This document shows, one piece after another, positions 27,625 through 36,578 of a stretch of 64,000 bases of DNA. The stretch is from G965247265 sp965247265. GTDB taxonomy: Bacteria; Pseudomonadota; Gammaproteobacteria; UBA4575. The stretch's first letter is position 1. Every line of letters starts with the position of its first letter. Location: assembly GCA_965247265.1 (NCBI GenBank), contig OZ252002.1:1922001-1986000 (forward strand), in the 5' to 3' direction. A model generated the notes under the pieces. It saw nothing but the letters and a program-made list of their open reading frames with translations, was not told the DNA's origin and did no database searches. Made by a program: the position numbers and the translations under genes.

Positions 27625-28812
27625 TTAAACAAACATTTGTTGTAACAAGCCTTTTTTGAATATTTGGGCTTGTTCGCGTTCAGTGCTTACTAGTTCGATT
27701 TTTTTGTCAATTGCAGAAAGGAAACTAGCGATTTTAATTTGCTCTTGAGGTTGAGGAATTAGCGCTTTAATAGTGTGCACATCATTTCGATTCAGCGTAG
27801 GAACGGTTGAACCGGCGTTATACCTCTCTAATCGTATTTGATTGTATAGGTAATAGATAAACCTTGGAGCATTACCGCAAAAATCGGTCACCCATAAAGA
27901 TGTATTGTGAGGCCAATAATTATCCTCAACAAATGAGACTTTTCCGATTGTCCCAGATCGACCAGTTACAACCCCTGGGCCGGTAACCTTAAACTCCTTG
28001 TGAGTTCGTAGGACACCATTTGAATAGACTACAGGATAGTCGCCCTCATTAACTTGCGTCGTCGGTAAATCAAAACCTCTTTGCAAAGGTGCAATATCTC
28101 CGAGTTTTATTTCTTCCCAATCAGGATAATCATTTCCCTTGTTATTTTTAAACCGAATGTCCTGGCTAAAAAGCTTTTGCACCATCCCTTTTTTGTATTG
28201 TTCCAATAAGGTTTTTTTCTTGTTTAATTGCTCAATTTTGGTATCGACTGAGGAAAGAAATTCAGCGATTTTTTGTTGTTCTTTTTTTAACGGGGTTTTT
28301 ACAAATACTTTTTTCAACGAACGTTGATTAATTCCTTTTGCAGTAGACCCAGTAGATAGTCGATGAATTTTATTCTGAAAATTTTGAGTCCAAATCAACT
28401 GTATTAGAAATTTTTTACTTACTTCATCCTTGGTCTTAAAAGCTACGACTCTTTGGCTCAAAATATACTTCTTTGAATCAGGTACGAGGAGTGCATTACC
28501 TAGGGGTGCTTCCATTGTGAAGACTATATCATTTGGTTCCAAATTAACTTTACCCATCCATTTTTTATGTAATTTTTCCGATCCCAAATTACACTCAGCA
28601 TCTAAATCAAGATGTCCGTTTTTAACATTATTGGCAGACAAACTTATGATTTCTCCACCACCCCAATCCATTCCAAGTTTTTTTGGTGTTCTACCACGAA
28701 AATCTAATACTTCATTCAGCAAATCATAGAATCGCATCTTCTCCCAATCTGGATAATCATTTCCCTTGTTATTTTTAAACCGAATGTCCTGGCTAAACAG
28801 CTTTTGCATCAT
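27625..28812 (-). CDS. hsdS: Type I restriction enzyme, S subunit (two target-recognition domains)
   Basis: 395 residues, standard length. Begins MMQKLFSQDIRFKNN inside the first central repeat, then a target-recognition domain (about residues 25-150), a conserved helical spacer QQKIAEFLSSVDTKIEQLN, a second recognition domain starting KLGDIAPLQRGF, and a terminal spacer IASFLSAIDKKIEL. Upstream, the same frame continues through a TAA into a third recognition domain (28900-29385). The start codon is therefore an internal methionine of a longer ancestral gene, yet the product has the complete two-domain layout and could assemble with HsdM. Confidence 0.85.
   Translation of the reverse strand: MMQKLFSQDIRFKNNKGNDYPDWEKMRFYDLLNEVLDFRGRTPKKLGMDWGGGEIISLSANNVKNGHLDLDAECNLGSEKLHKKWMGKVNLEPNDIVFTMEAPLGNALLVPDSKKYILSQRVVAFKTKDEVSKKFLIQLIWTQNFQNKIHRLSTGSTAKGINQRSLKKVFVKTPLKKEQQKIAEFLSSVDTKIEQLNKKKTLLEQYKKGMVQKLFSQDIRFKNNKGNDYPDWEEIKLGDIAPLQRGFDLPTTQVNEGDYPVVYSNGVLRTHKEFKVTGPGVVTGRSGTIGKVSFVEDNYWPHNTSLWVTDFCGNAPRFIYYLYNQIRLERYNAGSTVPTLNRNDVHTIKALIPQPQEQIKIASFLSAIDKKIELVSTEREQAQIFKKGLLQQMFV
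28115..28281 (-). repeat. hsdS spacer repeat, copy 1
   Basis: 167-bp direct repeat, about 95 percent identical to 28742-28908. It encodes the conserved helical spacer between recognition domains plus the start of the next domain (KIAEFLSSVDTKIEQL through KGNDYPDWE). Confidence 0.9.
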
Positions 28813-28908
28813 GCCTTTTTTGTATTGTTCCCATAAGGTTTTTTTCTTGTTTAATTGCTCAATTTTGATATCGACTGAGGATAGAAATTCAGCGATTTTT
28901 TATTGTTC
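28742..28908 (-). repeat. hsdS spacer repeat, copy 2 (with nonsense codon)
   Basis: Second copy of the 167-bp repeat. Where copy 1 has GAA CAA CAA AAA, this copy has GAA CAA TAA AAA, so a single C-to-T change produced the stop that separates the upstream half-gene from hsdS. Confidence 0.9.
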
Positions 28909-29385
28909 GACTTTTCTAGGAATATATACTGGGCATCGCAACACCTCTTCTTTTCTAAGATTAGTTTGAGAAACCTTAGTATCAAATTTTAAAAAATATT
29001 TATTCCTGTTAGTTAATAAAAATAAAAAATAAGGATTAGCATTTAGTGCTCTTAATGAACAAATGCGCTGATTAAGCGAATATAAATTATCTTTCTTAAT
29101 TAAATAACACTTTGCTAATGCTTTCCCTTTTGGAACATCACTCATTACCATTACCACATCTCCAATATATAATGCGCAGATTTGGTTGTTTGTGTATTTT
29201 TTGACTTTCCCCTCAGACGAGATAAATTTTGAATTTACAACAATATAGTCACCATTCAAATCAATTACTTGTTCATGTGCTTTACCATTATTAAATTGCA
29301 CCAAATTGCCCAATTTATTTTTAGCCCACGCTTTACCAAACTCAGGAAACCGTAAAGCTGGTACATTTTTTGTAGTTTCTATCAC
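28900..29385 (-). pseudogene. 5' half of hsdS: an extra target-recognition domain
   Basis: 161 residues from ATG 29385: VPALRFPEFGKAWAKNKLGNLVQFNNGKAH, then a full recognition domain ending RKEEVLRCPVYIPRKVEQ and the TAA. Reading through restores a 587-residue protein with three recognition domains. By itself it is a half-subunit; half-size HsdS proteins can dimerise in some systems, so residual activity cannot be excluded. It follows hsdM by 14 nt. Confidence 0.85.
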
Positions 29386-29399
29386 GTTAAGATTTAATA

Positions 29400-30962
29400 T
29401 TAGAAAGGGCTTTTTATTCCCAGTTCATTGCAAAACCCTGCAATGGTTTCATCCGTTTCTTGCATATTACTTTCAAGGGCTTTTAAGTCTTTAACGACGG
29501 AATCAATATCAACTGGATCATCTTCTTCAAAGGTATCGACATAACGGGGGATATTGAGGTTGAAATTATTCTCTACGACCTCACTTAGACTAGCAACGCA
29601 AGAATATTTCTCGATATCTTCTCGTTTCTGATAAGCATTTATTATTTTATCTACGTGTTCATCTGTTATGGTGTTTTGATTACCGATTTTTTCAAAATGA
29701 TTTGAGGCATCTATAAAAAATATATTGTCATCATCCACACGGCATTTTTTAAATACCAAAACGCACGCAGGAATACCTGTGCCATAAAATAAATTTGAAG
29801 GTAGACCAATTACTGCATCAAGATAATTTAGCTCTTTAATTATATATTTACGTATTTGCTCTTCTGCCGCACCTCGAAATAACACACCGTGTGGCAATAC
29901 CACCGCCATGGTTGCGTTTTCATCCATTTGGTAAATCATGTGTAGCACAAAAGCAAAATCGGCCTTGGTGGTAGGGGCAAGTCTCCCGTATTGACTAAAA
30001 CGCTCATCAGTTTCATTCAATGGATTATTGTTACCTTTCCATTTAGCTGAGAACGGAGGATTTGCAACTACAGTTTCAAAACGCATGTCGAGGTGCTGTG
30101 GGTGTTCGAGAGTGTCTTCCTGTTTAATGTCAAACTGACTGAAATGCACGTCATGCAAAATCATGTTCATGCGCGCAAGGTTGTATGTTGTTCGGTTTAA
30201 CTCTTGTCCATAAAATTCTCCAACCTCAGCCTCTTTCGCAACCCGCAATAACAATGAACCTGAGCCACAAGTTGGATCATAGGCATTTTTGATGCGCTTT
30301 TTATCCAGCGTGACGATTTTAGCCAGCACTTTAGAAACCTGTTGAGGAGTGTAAAACTCCCCCGCTTTCTTGCCTGCGCCTGATGCGAATTGACCAATTA
30401 AATATTCATAGGCGTCCCCCAATACATCCGAATCAATTTTTTCTAGTTCAAAATCAATTTGGTCTAAATGCGCTAATATTTTGGCAATGAGACTATTACG
30501 TGCATCTGGAGATCGACCCAGTTTGGTACTGCCTAAATCAAGGTCCTCAAACAGCTTATTGAAGTCATCCTCACTATCCGTACCCATTGTGCTTTGCTCA
30601 ATGTGGTTGAGGATGGTTTGCAAGTCTTCAAGAATGAAATTGCTTTTTTCTTCTAGATTGGCATTCCCTTTTGCACTGAGGGCGGAAAATAATTCCTCTG
30701 GCCGTAGGAAATAACCGAGCTTCATTAGCGATTCTTCACGAATAGCCTCTATGTCATCTTCTTCGGTAACGTCACAGTAGTCTTTCACCGCTTCGGTTTC
30801 GAGCAGTTTATTGGCGTAGATATGCTGCTTTTCAGAGAGGTATTTGTAAAAGATGAATCCGAGGATGTAATCGCGAAACTCATCGGCATCCATTTTGCCA
30901 CGCAATTCATCCGCAATATTCCAAAGCTTTTGCTCAAGCTTCTTTTTTTGCTGTTCTGTCAC
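29400..30962 (-). CDS. hsdM: Type I restriction enzyme, M subunit
   Basis: 520 residues, complete. N-terminal HsdM_N domain (QKKKLEQKLWNIADELRGK, FRDYILGFIFYKYLSEK), then the N6-adenine methylase domain with SAM motif I DPTCGSGSLLLRV and catalytic motif IV NPPF (VANPPFSAKWKG). Methylates adenine at the site chosen by HsdS. First gene of the hsdM-hsdS'-hsdS-abiC-hsdR operon; about 230 bp of AT-rich DNA upstream should hold the promoter. Confidence 0.95.
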   Translation of the reverse strand: MTEQQKKKLEQKLWNIADELRGKMDADEFRDYILGFIFYKYLSEKQHIYANKLLETEAVKDYCDVTEEDDIEAIREESLMKLGYFLRPEELFSALSAKGNANLEEKSNFILEDLQTILNHIEQSTMGTDSEDDFNKLFEDLDLGSTKLGRSPDARNSLIAKILAHLDQIDFELEKIDSDVLGDAYEYLIGQFASGAGKKAGEFYTPQQVSKVLAKIVTLDKKRIKNAYDPTCGSGSLLLRVAKEAEVGEFYGQELNRTTYNLARMNMILHDVHFSQFDIKQEDTLEHPQHLDMRFETVVANPPFSAKWKGNNNPLNETDERFSQYGRLAPTTKADFAFVLHMIYQMDENATMAVVLPHGVLFRGAAEEQIRKYIIKELNYLDAVIGLPSNLFYGTGIPACVLVFKKCRVDDDNIFFIDASNHFEKIGNQNTITDEHVDKIINAYQKREDIEKYSCVASLSEVVENNFNLNIPRYVDTFEEDDPVDIDSVVKDLKALESNMQETDETIAGFCNELGIKSPF

Positions 30963-31190
30963 TTAACTAGTCCCACAATTTATTTTTATTGTTGTGGAAT
31001 TTACCCTAGTTACTGGGCCAATTGTCAAACTTATGAGGGGCTATTTTGAAGTTTAAAACTGATGCTAAATTACTAATCAGCCATAGTTTTCAGCTTATGT
31101 GCACAAGCTGTAATATGAGTTTATTTTGATTACTAAATTAACCATAAAAAACAATAAGATGTATTTCTTTTTTAATTTTAATTCTATTCA

Positions 31191-32417
31191 TTATGATTTC
31201 CCAAATGGCGCAGAAATTACATTTGAGCCACATTCGATACGATCTAAATAATCTCCCCACCACGACATCATTTTTCTTCTTTCTGGTAGGTATTCAGCCT
31301 TGTTATACGCTGCACGAATTTTATTTCGCTCTGCATGAGCAAGTTGTCGCTCAATAGCATCTGGCGTAAACCCTGTTTCATTTAGTATTGTGCTGGCTGT
31401 TTGTCGAAAACCGTGCGCAGTTGCTCTTGAGTGATAGCCAAGGCGATATAGCGCATACAAAATTGTATTTTCACTCATGGGCTTATTGGCATTCTGTTGG
31501 GAGGGGAAAACATAGTTTCGATGACCATTAAGCTCTTTTAATTGCCTCAGTATTGATAAGACTTGGCTACTCAAAGGAACAATGTGCTCTTCTCTCATTT
31601 TCATGCGTTCTTTGGGTATTCGCCACTCCTTGTTGTCCCAATCTATTTCATCCCATTTAGCTCCACGAAGCTCGCCTGATCTCACAAAGGTTAAGATCAA
31701 TAATTCTGTAGCTAGCCTAGTTTGAACATGCCCATCATAAGTAGATAGTTTCCTCATAAACTCTGGCAGCTGTTTTGCATTTAGGGCTGCATGATTTCGC
31801 CTTTCTGGAGTCTTTAGTGCCTCTCTTAGATCACTTGAAGGGTTATAATTTGCTCTGCCTGTAGTGATTGCAAAACGATAAATAGCATTACAGCGTTGCA
31901 ACACTTTTGCAGCCATTTCAAGTGCTCCACGGCTCTCAATTTTCCTGATGACTTGGAGTAATTCAGGCGGAGATATGTCAGTTATCGGCCTATGACCAAG
32001 GTAAGGGAATATATTTTGCCTAAGAGTATGAAGTACAGCATCAGCGTGATTTTCACTCCAACCTGATTTCTTTGTATTCCACCATTCGAGAGTCATTAAC
32101 TTGAATGTGTCTGACTGCTTAATCTTGCTTTCGAGCTTTTTTCGCTGTTTATCAATTGACGGATCAACGCCATTGGCGATTAAATCCTTGGCCTGATCTC
32201 TTGCAATTCTAGCTTTGGCTAGAGAGTAGCCAACATCTGAGTTTGGTGAATATTTTCCAATTGTCAGCACACGCTCCTTGCCATCAAACCGATATTTCAA
32301 ACGCCATGTTTTAGAACCACTAGTGTGTATGTACAAATAGAGGCCGCCCGAATCCGAAAGCTTGTAGGGCTTGCTTTTAGGCTTAGCATTTTTGGCAGCC
32401 GTGTTGGTGAGACCCAA
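31191..32417 (-). CDS. P4-type tyrosine integrase (tRNA-Leu)
   Basis: 408 residues, complete, starting at TTG 32417. N-terminal DUF4102 arm-binding domain (TAAKNAKPKSKPYKLSDSGG, WRLKYRFDGKERVLTIG), core-binding domain, and catalytic domain with Arg in VRSGELRGAKW, HGFRQTAST, QLAHAERNKIRAAY. All catalytic residues are present. The 3' end of an intact tRNA-Leu lies 162 bp upstream, the normal position for this family, so tRNA-Leu is its attachment site. Confidence 0.95.
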   Translation of the reverse strand: MGLTNTAAKNAKPKSKPYKLSDSGGLYLYIHTSGSKTWRLKYRFDGKERVLTIGKYSPNSDVGYSLAKARIARDQAKDLIANGVDPSIDKQRKKLESKIKQSDTFKLMTLEWWNTKKSGWSENHADAVLHTLRQNIFPYLGHRPITDISPPELLQVIRKIESRGALEMAAKVLQRCNAIYRFAITTGRANYNPSSDLREALKTPERRNHAALNAKQLPEFMRKLSTYDGHVQTRLATELLILTFVRSGELRGAKWDEIDWDNKEWRIPKERMKMREEHIVPLSSQVLSILRQLKELNGHRNYVFPSQQNANKPMSENTILYALYRLGYHSRATAHGFRQTASTILNETGFTPDAIERQLAHAERNKIRAAYNKAEYLPERRKMMSWWGDYLDRIECGSNVISAPFGKS

Positions 32418-32578
32418 AGTAAAATACCCCTAATTTCAGAATTTATACCCCGACTTATACCCCCACATAGATCGGATGTCAATGAACGAATATATATTGC
32501 TAAGTATATTATTTTCCATATAACTCAGTAGCTTAGTTATGTTTATGGGACGCTATTGGATGTATTAGTATCTTGAGG

Positions 32579-32667
32579 TGGTGCCCGGGGCCGGACTCGA
32601 ACCGGCATGGAGTATTATCTCCGAGGGATTTTAAGTCCCTTGCGTCTACCAATTTCGCCACCTGGGC
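32579..32667 (-). tRNA. tRNA-Leu (TAA anticodon)
   Basis: 89 nt including encoded CCA. Acceptor GCCCAGG, D-arm with AATTGGTAGACGC, anticodon arm GGGACTTAAAATCCC, long class II variable arm, T-arm GCCGGTTCGAGTCCGGC and acceptor 3' strand CCCGGGC. One A-C mismatch in the acceptor stem suggests that the 3' end was replaced by an integrating element. Flanked on its 3' side by the integrase at 31191. Confidence 0.95.
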
Positions 32668-32744
32668 TTAACGGTGTGGTCTTGAAAACCTAGTTTGTAA
32701 ATCTGACTCTGCCAGTGCTTCGCACTGGTCCATGCTACCGCTAT

Positions 32745-32810
32745 CTACATTCTGTCTCTCGCGGTACTTGTGCACCTGCACAGCGTACCAATTCCGTCAC
32801 CCGCGAAAAC
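32745..32810 (-). other. Degenerate 5' half of a second tRNA-Leu
   Basis: The minus strand carries GCGGGTGACGGAATTGGTA, the acceptor and D-arm of tRNA-Leu, followed by a scrambled anticodon region. No proper T-arm follows. It may be the leftover 5' half of an older tRNA-Leu insertion target. The remaining bases 32668-32937 show no gene. Confidence 0.35.
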
Positions 32811-32937
32811 AGGATGGAGGCTAGGATCTGTTTGCATATTACCATTAATCATAGATTCAACCACTTATTGTGTTGCTCGATCTTGAATCGTATTCCCGTA
32901 TTACCAATGATCAACAATTGGCCAATGAGGGACAATT

Positions 32938-33430
32938 ATGGGAATTCATTTCGAGAAATCTCGCAGCAAGTACACTGCATATACTCAGCGTAAAATCAAT
33001 GGAGTTACACATAATTTTAGACAGCGGTTCAATGATCAGTACAAAGCCGAGAGTTGGCTAGCTGAAAAAGAACAATACTTATATCGGCTCGAAGGCACTT
33101 CCCCTAAAACAGCTCCCAATCACAGTCGCGGAGAATTAGTTCATTCTCCAGATCCTCTATTTATAGATGCTTGTGAGAATTATATCAACACAGTTGCATT
33201 AAGGTGCAACTGAAACACTTAGTAGACCTTTCTCAACGATACATCAGCTTCGTAAAGAGAATGCATCACAACAAAGAATGCGCAGAATTGCTGACGACAT
33301 TCACCAACGCCAAACTGGACATATGGATAAAGAAGTTATGAATCAAGTGTACACGTTACTACCACCAGAGTTTCTTGCACAATTTTATCGCGAATCATTT
33401 TTAGGCGTTGACAAAGTAGTTAATCTCTGA
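32938..33430 (+). pseudogene. Unknown protein with a central frameshift
   Basis: The first frame (ATG 32938) gives 91 residues: GIHFEKSRSKYTAYTQRKING, RQRFNDQYKAESWLAEKEQY, DACENYINTVAL, then a stop. The +1 frame continues at once with TETLSRPFSTIHQLRKENASQQRM and ends LPPEFLAQFYRESFLG before TGA at 33430. Together about 163 residues. The start resembles the N-terminal DNA-arm domain of some integrases, but no family is certain. Confidence 0.45.
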
Positions 33431-33437
33431 TTATTTT

Positions 33438-33740
33438 TTAGCTAAGAAAAATTTCTCCAACACCCCAGGCTAATAGAAAAAGCCAAACCATTGTATATAG
33501 CCATAATTTTCTCACAAAGGATACGATTTCTTGCTCTTCTGTCCATCCAATAATTTGGTCAGAATACTTTGCAATGCCAATTCCCATTAACAATACTATG
33601 AATAAACATACGGCTAAAATTTCTACGATTGTTACACCTGAAATGATAAGCAAATAAAGCACGAGGCCTGCAAGTAATAATGCAATAACAGATGTGATTT
33701 GAGGCTTGACATAGAGCTTTTCTATAAAACTAAACCACAT
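33438..33740 (-). CDS. Small integral membrane protein
   Basis: 100 residues with three predicted membrane segments: VIALLLAGLVLYLLIISG, VEILAVCLFIVLLMGIGI and LWLYTMVWLFLLAWGVGEI. A soluble loop (KYSDQIIGWTEEQEIVSFV) separates the second and third. No family recognised. It follows the tiny gene at 33749-33826 on the same strand by 8 nt. Confidence 0.55.
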   Translation of the reverse strand: MWFSFIEKLYVKPQITSVIALLLAGLVLYLLIISGVTIVEILAVCLFIVLLMGIGIAKYSDQIIGWTEEQEIVSFVRKLWLYTMVWLFLLAWGVGEIFLS

Positions 33741-33748
33741 TTGTGGAT

Positions 33749-33826
33749 TTATAAAAAAACAATGAGCTTAATTACCGCAATAGTAATAAGTATAAGCGCT
33801 AGTATTTCTAATATTCCGAAAGTCAT
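33749..33826 (-). CDS. 25-aa single-span membrane peptide
   Basis: ATG 33826 to TAA 33749 encodes MTFGILEILALILITIAVIKL plus IVFL, one hydrophobic span and nothing else. An AGG sequence lies 6 nt upstream of the ATG. The start is 8 nt before the next membrane-protein gene on the same strand. Small peptides of this size often modulate membrane complexes, but here the role is unknown. Confidence 0.4.
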   Translation of the reverse strand: MTFGILEILALILITIAVIKLIVFL

Positions 33827-33988
33827 TGCTTACCTATGTGTCGAAATCACCAATGTTTCAATAACCCATTAATGGACTAGATCATAGTTCAATTAAATAC
33901 GATTATAATTGACTTATATCAATTAGTTGCTTGCTGAATTTAATACTCTGTTACTAACCAAACCAAAACTATTTAGTGAGGTTTTTTT

Positions 33989-34276
33989 ATGTATGTTCTA
34001 GATAAAATGTTGCTTACAAGTGGCCAATTATTTTTACTACTTATTGTTTTATACAACACATCATGTGCAAGTAAAATTGATGATTTAGTCATTGAAGGCG
34101 AAAAAGAATTTCTACAAAGATGTGCACTATGCCATGGAGAAGCCGCCAAAGGTGATGGTCCCTATTCCTTTGCGCTAGTGTTTAAACCGGCAGATTTAAT
34201 ACAACTACTAATAGAAAATAATGGCTATTTTCCTTTTCTAGAAGTGTATTTGAGTATAGATGGTCTAGTCAATTAA
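33989..34276 (+). CDS. Short c-type cytochrome-like lipoprotein, probably truncated
   Basis: 95 residues. Signal segment LLTSGQLFLLLIVLYNTSC with a possible lipobox Cys at residue 26, then a haem-binding CALCHG (CxxCH) in GEKEFLQRCALCHGEAAKGDG, as in class I cytochromes c. After residue about 65 the expected Met-ligand part is missing or diverged (ENNGYFPFLEVYLSIDG). May be a decayed cytochrome. Followed after 1 nt by a palindromic element. Confidence 0.6.
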   Translation: MYVLDKMLLTSGQLFLLLIVLYNTSCASKIDDLVIEGEKEFLQRCALCHGEAAKGDGPYSFALVFKPADLIQLLIENNGYFPFLEVYLSIDGLVN

Positions 34277-34277
34277 T

Positions 34278-34307
34278 AACGACCGCTTCTGGCTTAAAGC
34301 TGACATT
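34278..34307. repeat. Palindromic intergenic element, copy 6
   Basis: aacgaccgct / agctgacatt arms around tctggcttaa; first element of the dense array, directly after the cytochrome-like stop codon. Confidence 0.65.
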
Positions 34308-34364
34308 CAAAAAAAGCGTATAATAGCTAAAATAATTACTAAACATGCCCAGACTTTGATATCT

Positions 34365-34628
34365 ATGAGCCAGGAAGAATTACATCAATTACTCAATAAG
34401 CTACGTGCAGAACTAGAGTGTTTAGACACTGATAGTGATGTGCACCAAGAGCTTGGTCTATTAATAAGTAATATTGAGCAGCAAATTGAGGAACTGGAAA
34501 ATAAGCAACACGAAATGTCGTTGGTAGAAAATGTCCAAACACATATTGAAAAGTTTGAAGTGGAGCACCCAAGAATAACAAACATACTAAATGATATTAT
34601 GATGAAACTTACGAACATAGGCATCTAG
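34365..34628 (+). CDS. DUF4404 family protein
   Basis: 87 residues from ATG 34365 (a TTG at 34356 is possible). Two long amphipathic helices, EELHQLLNKLRAELEC and LISNIEQQIEELENKQ, then FEVEHPRITNILNDIMMKLTNIGI, the classic DUF4404 ending. Small helical protein of unknown role common in gammaproteobacteria. One-gene unit between elements 6 and 7. Confidence 0.8.
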   Translation: MSQEELHQLLNKLRAELECLDTDSDVHQELGLLISNIEQQIEELENKQHEMSLVENVQTHIEKFEVEHPRITNILNDIMMKLTNIGI

Positions 34629-34685
34629 TCCTTTCTGTGGACTATAGTACCAAGAGGTCCCATTTCGTTTAGCCTTTATCAGATT

Positions 34686-34713
34686 GGTCCGCTAACTACC
34701 CAAAGCGGACATT
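34686..34713. repeat. Palindromic intergenic element, copy 7
   Basis: ggtccgct / agcggacatt arms around aactacccaa; between the DUF4404 and DUF2238 units. Confidence 0.75.
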
Positions 34714-34875
34714 CAAATATATTTGAAAAAATTTTCCCCGAAGACACCCTTAATGTAATTTTTAATGATCCCAACCGGACTGTGGGGCTTTCGACACTGG
34801 TTCATTTAACATTATGCGTGATCGAGACTATAAATTTATAGAAACTAGTGTTCGTTCTCCCTTTACTCCCATCAT

Positions 34876-35457
34876 ATGAAATTGACCATCCCTTACATCC
34901 TCAGTTTTTTTTCTGGCTGGTTTATTAACCCTGCTCACAATAGTTTTTCAAAACTATGAATTTCTACTTTATGCGATAACAGCAGTCACATTGATTGTAA
35001 TTCTTTACGCAACTGATCAATATTTTAAATACAAACACAGGGATTGTGGCTGTTTAACATATGGCTGATCCTGCACATTTTAGGGGGCTTGGCATCCTAC
35101 CAAGGTGTGCGCTTTTACGATCTGATTCTGTTAAATCTCGTAGGCGACCCTTATCACATACTCAAATACGACCAGTTTGTGCATTTTTATTGTTACGTGG
35201 TCATGTCGATACTTATGTGGAGTGTGGTTCATAAGATTATGAAGCAAAATGCAAGTAGTGTTGTCGTATGTGTAGTTACGATTTTGGCGGCATCAGGCTT
35301 GGGCGCAGTCAACGAAATTATTGAGCTTCTTGCTGTCGTGACGCTTGATACGGAAGGTGTTGGTGGGTATATAAACACGGTAATTGACCTGGTTGCAAAC
35401 TTTCTTGGTGCGATTACCGGCACGCTCTACATGTATACTAAACAAAAAGACAAATAA
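34876..35457 (+). pseudogene. DUF2238 membrane protein, two homopolymer frameshifts
   Basis: ATG 34876 starts MKLTIPYILSFF; a T8 run (34905-34912) shifts the frame, then TLLTIVFQNYEFLLYAITAV continues in frame 2 to about 35035, where a short G-run (35040-35042) shifts again into the frame LWLFNIWLILHILGG that stays open to the stop. That last part has the family hallmarks YQGVRFYD, LKYDQFVHF, GLGAVNEIIELLAV and GVGGYINTVIDLVANFLGA. Restored length is about 193 residues with five or six membrane spans. Function unknown. Confidence 0.75.
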
Positions 35458-35482
35458 TCGCTTCCGACCATAAGCGGTCATT
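35456..35482. repeat. Palindromic intergenic element, copy 8
   Basis: aatcgctt / aagcggtcatt arms, short left arm; overlaps the end of the DUF2238 stop codon. Confidence 0.65.
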
Positions 35483-35490
35483 CATTTAGA

Positions 35491-36002
35491 CTAAATGGAA
35501 AGTATCCAGGTTAATCTGCAAACAAAATCAGCGAATCTATTAAGAGTAGGATTATCTTCTAGTAATTGCTCGCCATCAATAGTCTCTGACCAGAGAAGAT
35601 CTGTTTCGCTCTTACCGCTTCGATTTTTCTTAGCATAAGGGGCGAACCTTCTTAGCTCTCCTCTATCAAAATACATTCCATTGTAACTTGGACAAATATC
35701 TACCTCAATATTTATTATGCTTATTAAATATGTGTTAAGTACTTCTATTTTACATTCTGGGCATGGTCTTTTACTAGGATGAAACTGAACGTTTTTAAGC
35801 CTCTCAAAAAAATCTACGTCATTTGAGTCTAAATGCATTGTTTCAAGAATTTCAACAACGACTTTTTACATACCCATATCCTCTCACACCTATCACACCA
35901 GTGAATATTAAATCCATGGTATTGTTCGGATTCCATTAATACATCACAGTCTGCGCAAATCACTGAGTCACCCTTTACTAAAGGAATTAATTCATGGATA
36001 TG
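35491..36002 (-). pseudogene. Double zinc-ribbon protein (zf-TFIIB type), frameshifted
   Basis: Two minus-strand frames. The upstream one (from about 36002) reads VICADCDVLMESEQYHG and HWCDRCERIWVCKK, a first zinc ribbon, then stops at about 35832. The overlapping frame from ATG 35838 reads CPECKIEVLNTYLI, then IEVDICPSYNGMYFDRGELRRF, the zf-TFIIB pattern in which the usual third Cys is Tyr (CPSYNG). Together about 165 residues. Loss of one zinc ligand and the shift suggest decay. The extreme N-terminus is unclear because the element at 36005 begins there. Confidence 0.55.
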
Positions 36003-36004
36003 TA

Positions 36005-36034
36005 AATGTCCGCTTTGGGTCGTTAGCGGTCATT
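36005..36034. repeat. Palindromic intergenic element, copy 9
   Basis: aatgtccgct / agcggtcatt arms, a perfect 10-nt pair apart from one W position, loop ttgggtcgtt. It overlaps the stop region of the gene at 36030. Confidence 0.85.
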
Positions 36035-36299
36035 TAGTCAAACTAGCTTCATGGCAATTTCGGTGATTCGCAAAATCGAGCTTGTGATTTCTAATCTTTG
36101 CATCAACAGCTACATTACCAGCATCCCATGCAAAGGAAAGTGCACTGTCTTTTTCTGAAAAGGTCCGCATAAAATTTAGTTTTATCGTTTTCTCTCCTGA
36201 TTTGAATAATGTAACAACAGGACAGAACATCCCAAAGTCTTTCCGGAATGCGTTATATAGAATTGTATAGCCTTTATATTTTCTCAGATCGGCTTTCAC
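36030..36299 (-). CDS. Hypothetical 89-aa protein
   Basis: Starts MKADLRKYKGYTILYNAFRKD, then VVTLFKSGEKTIKLNFMRTFS and EKDSALSFAWDAGNVAVDAKI. Beta-beta-beta-alpha pattern as in small single-domain proteins. No family recognised. The stop codon lies in palindromic element 9, so the gene and element are tightly packed. Confidence 0.5.
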   Translation of the reverse strand: MKADLRKYKGYTILYNAFRKDFGMFCPVVTLFKSGEKTIKLNFMRTFSEKDSALSFAWDAGNVAVDAKIRNHKLDFANHRNCHEASLTK

Positions 36300-36477
36300 G
36301 ATAATTCAATTGTAATATATGGGAAGTAATTTCTTCATGGGGAAACAGGTTTGAGGTTACACCGTTACACCACAAATAAATTCTTCTTTAGATGAAGTGC
36401 GAGTAAAATCTGCTAGAACAATAAATGAGTGCACACAAATCATTCAAGCAGATCATTTCATAGGAAGTAAATTATTG

Positions 36478-36507
36478 AATGTCTGCTTTGGGTCGAAAGC
36501 GGTCATT
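36478..36507. repeat. Palindromic intergenic element, copy 10
   Basis: aatgtctgct / agcggtcatt arms around ttgggtcgaa. Confidence 0.8.
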
Positions 36508-36578
36508 ATCATTCTTATTTTATATGAGATAAGGTTTATGGAGAGAGTTTGTTGGTATTGAGATGTTAGAATATATAG

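Noticed and set aside
28115..28908. CRISPR-like direct repeats
   Set aside because: There are two 167-bp copies inside coding sequence of hsdS; they encode a protein spacer. No CRISPR array was seen anywhere in the window.
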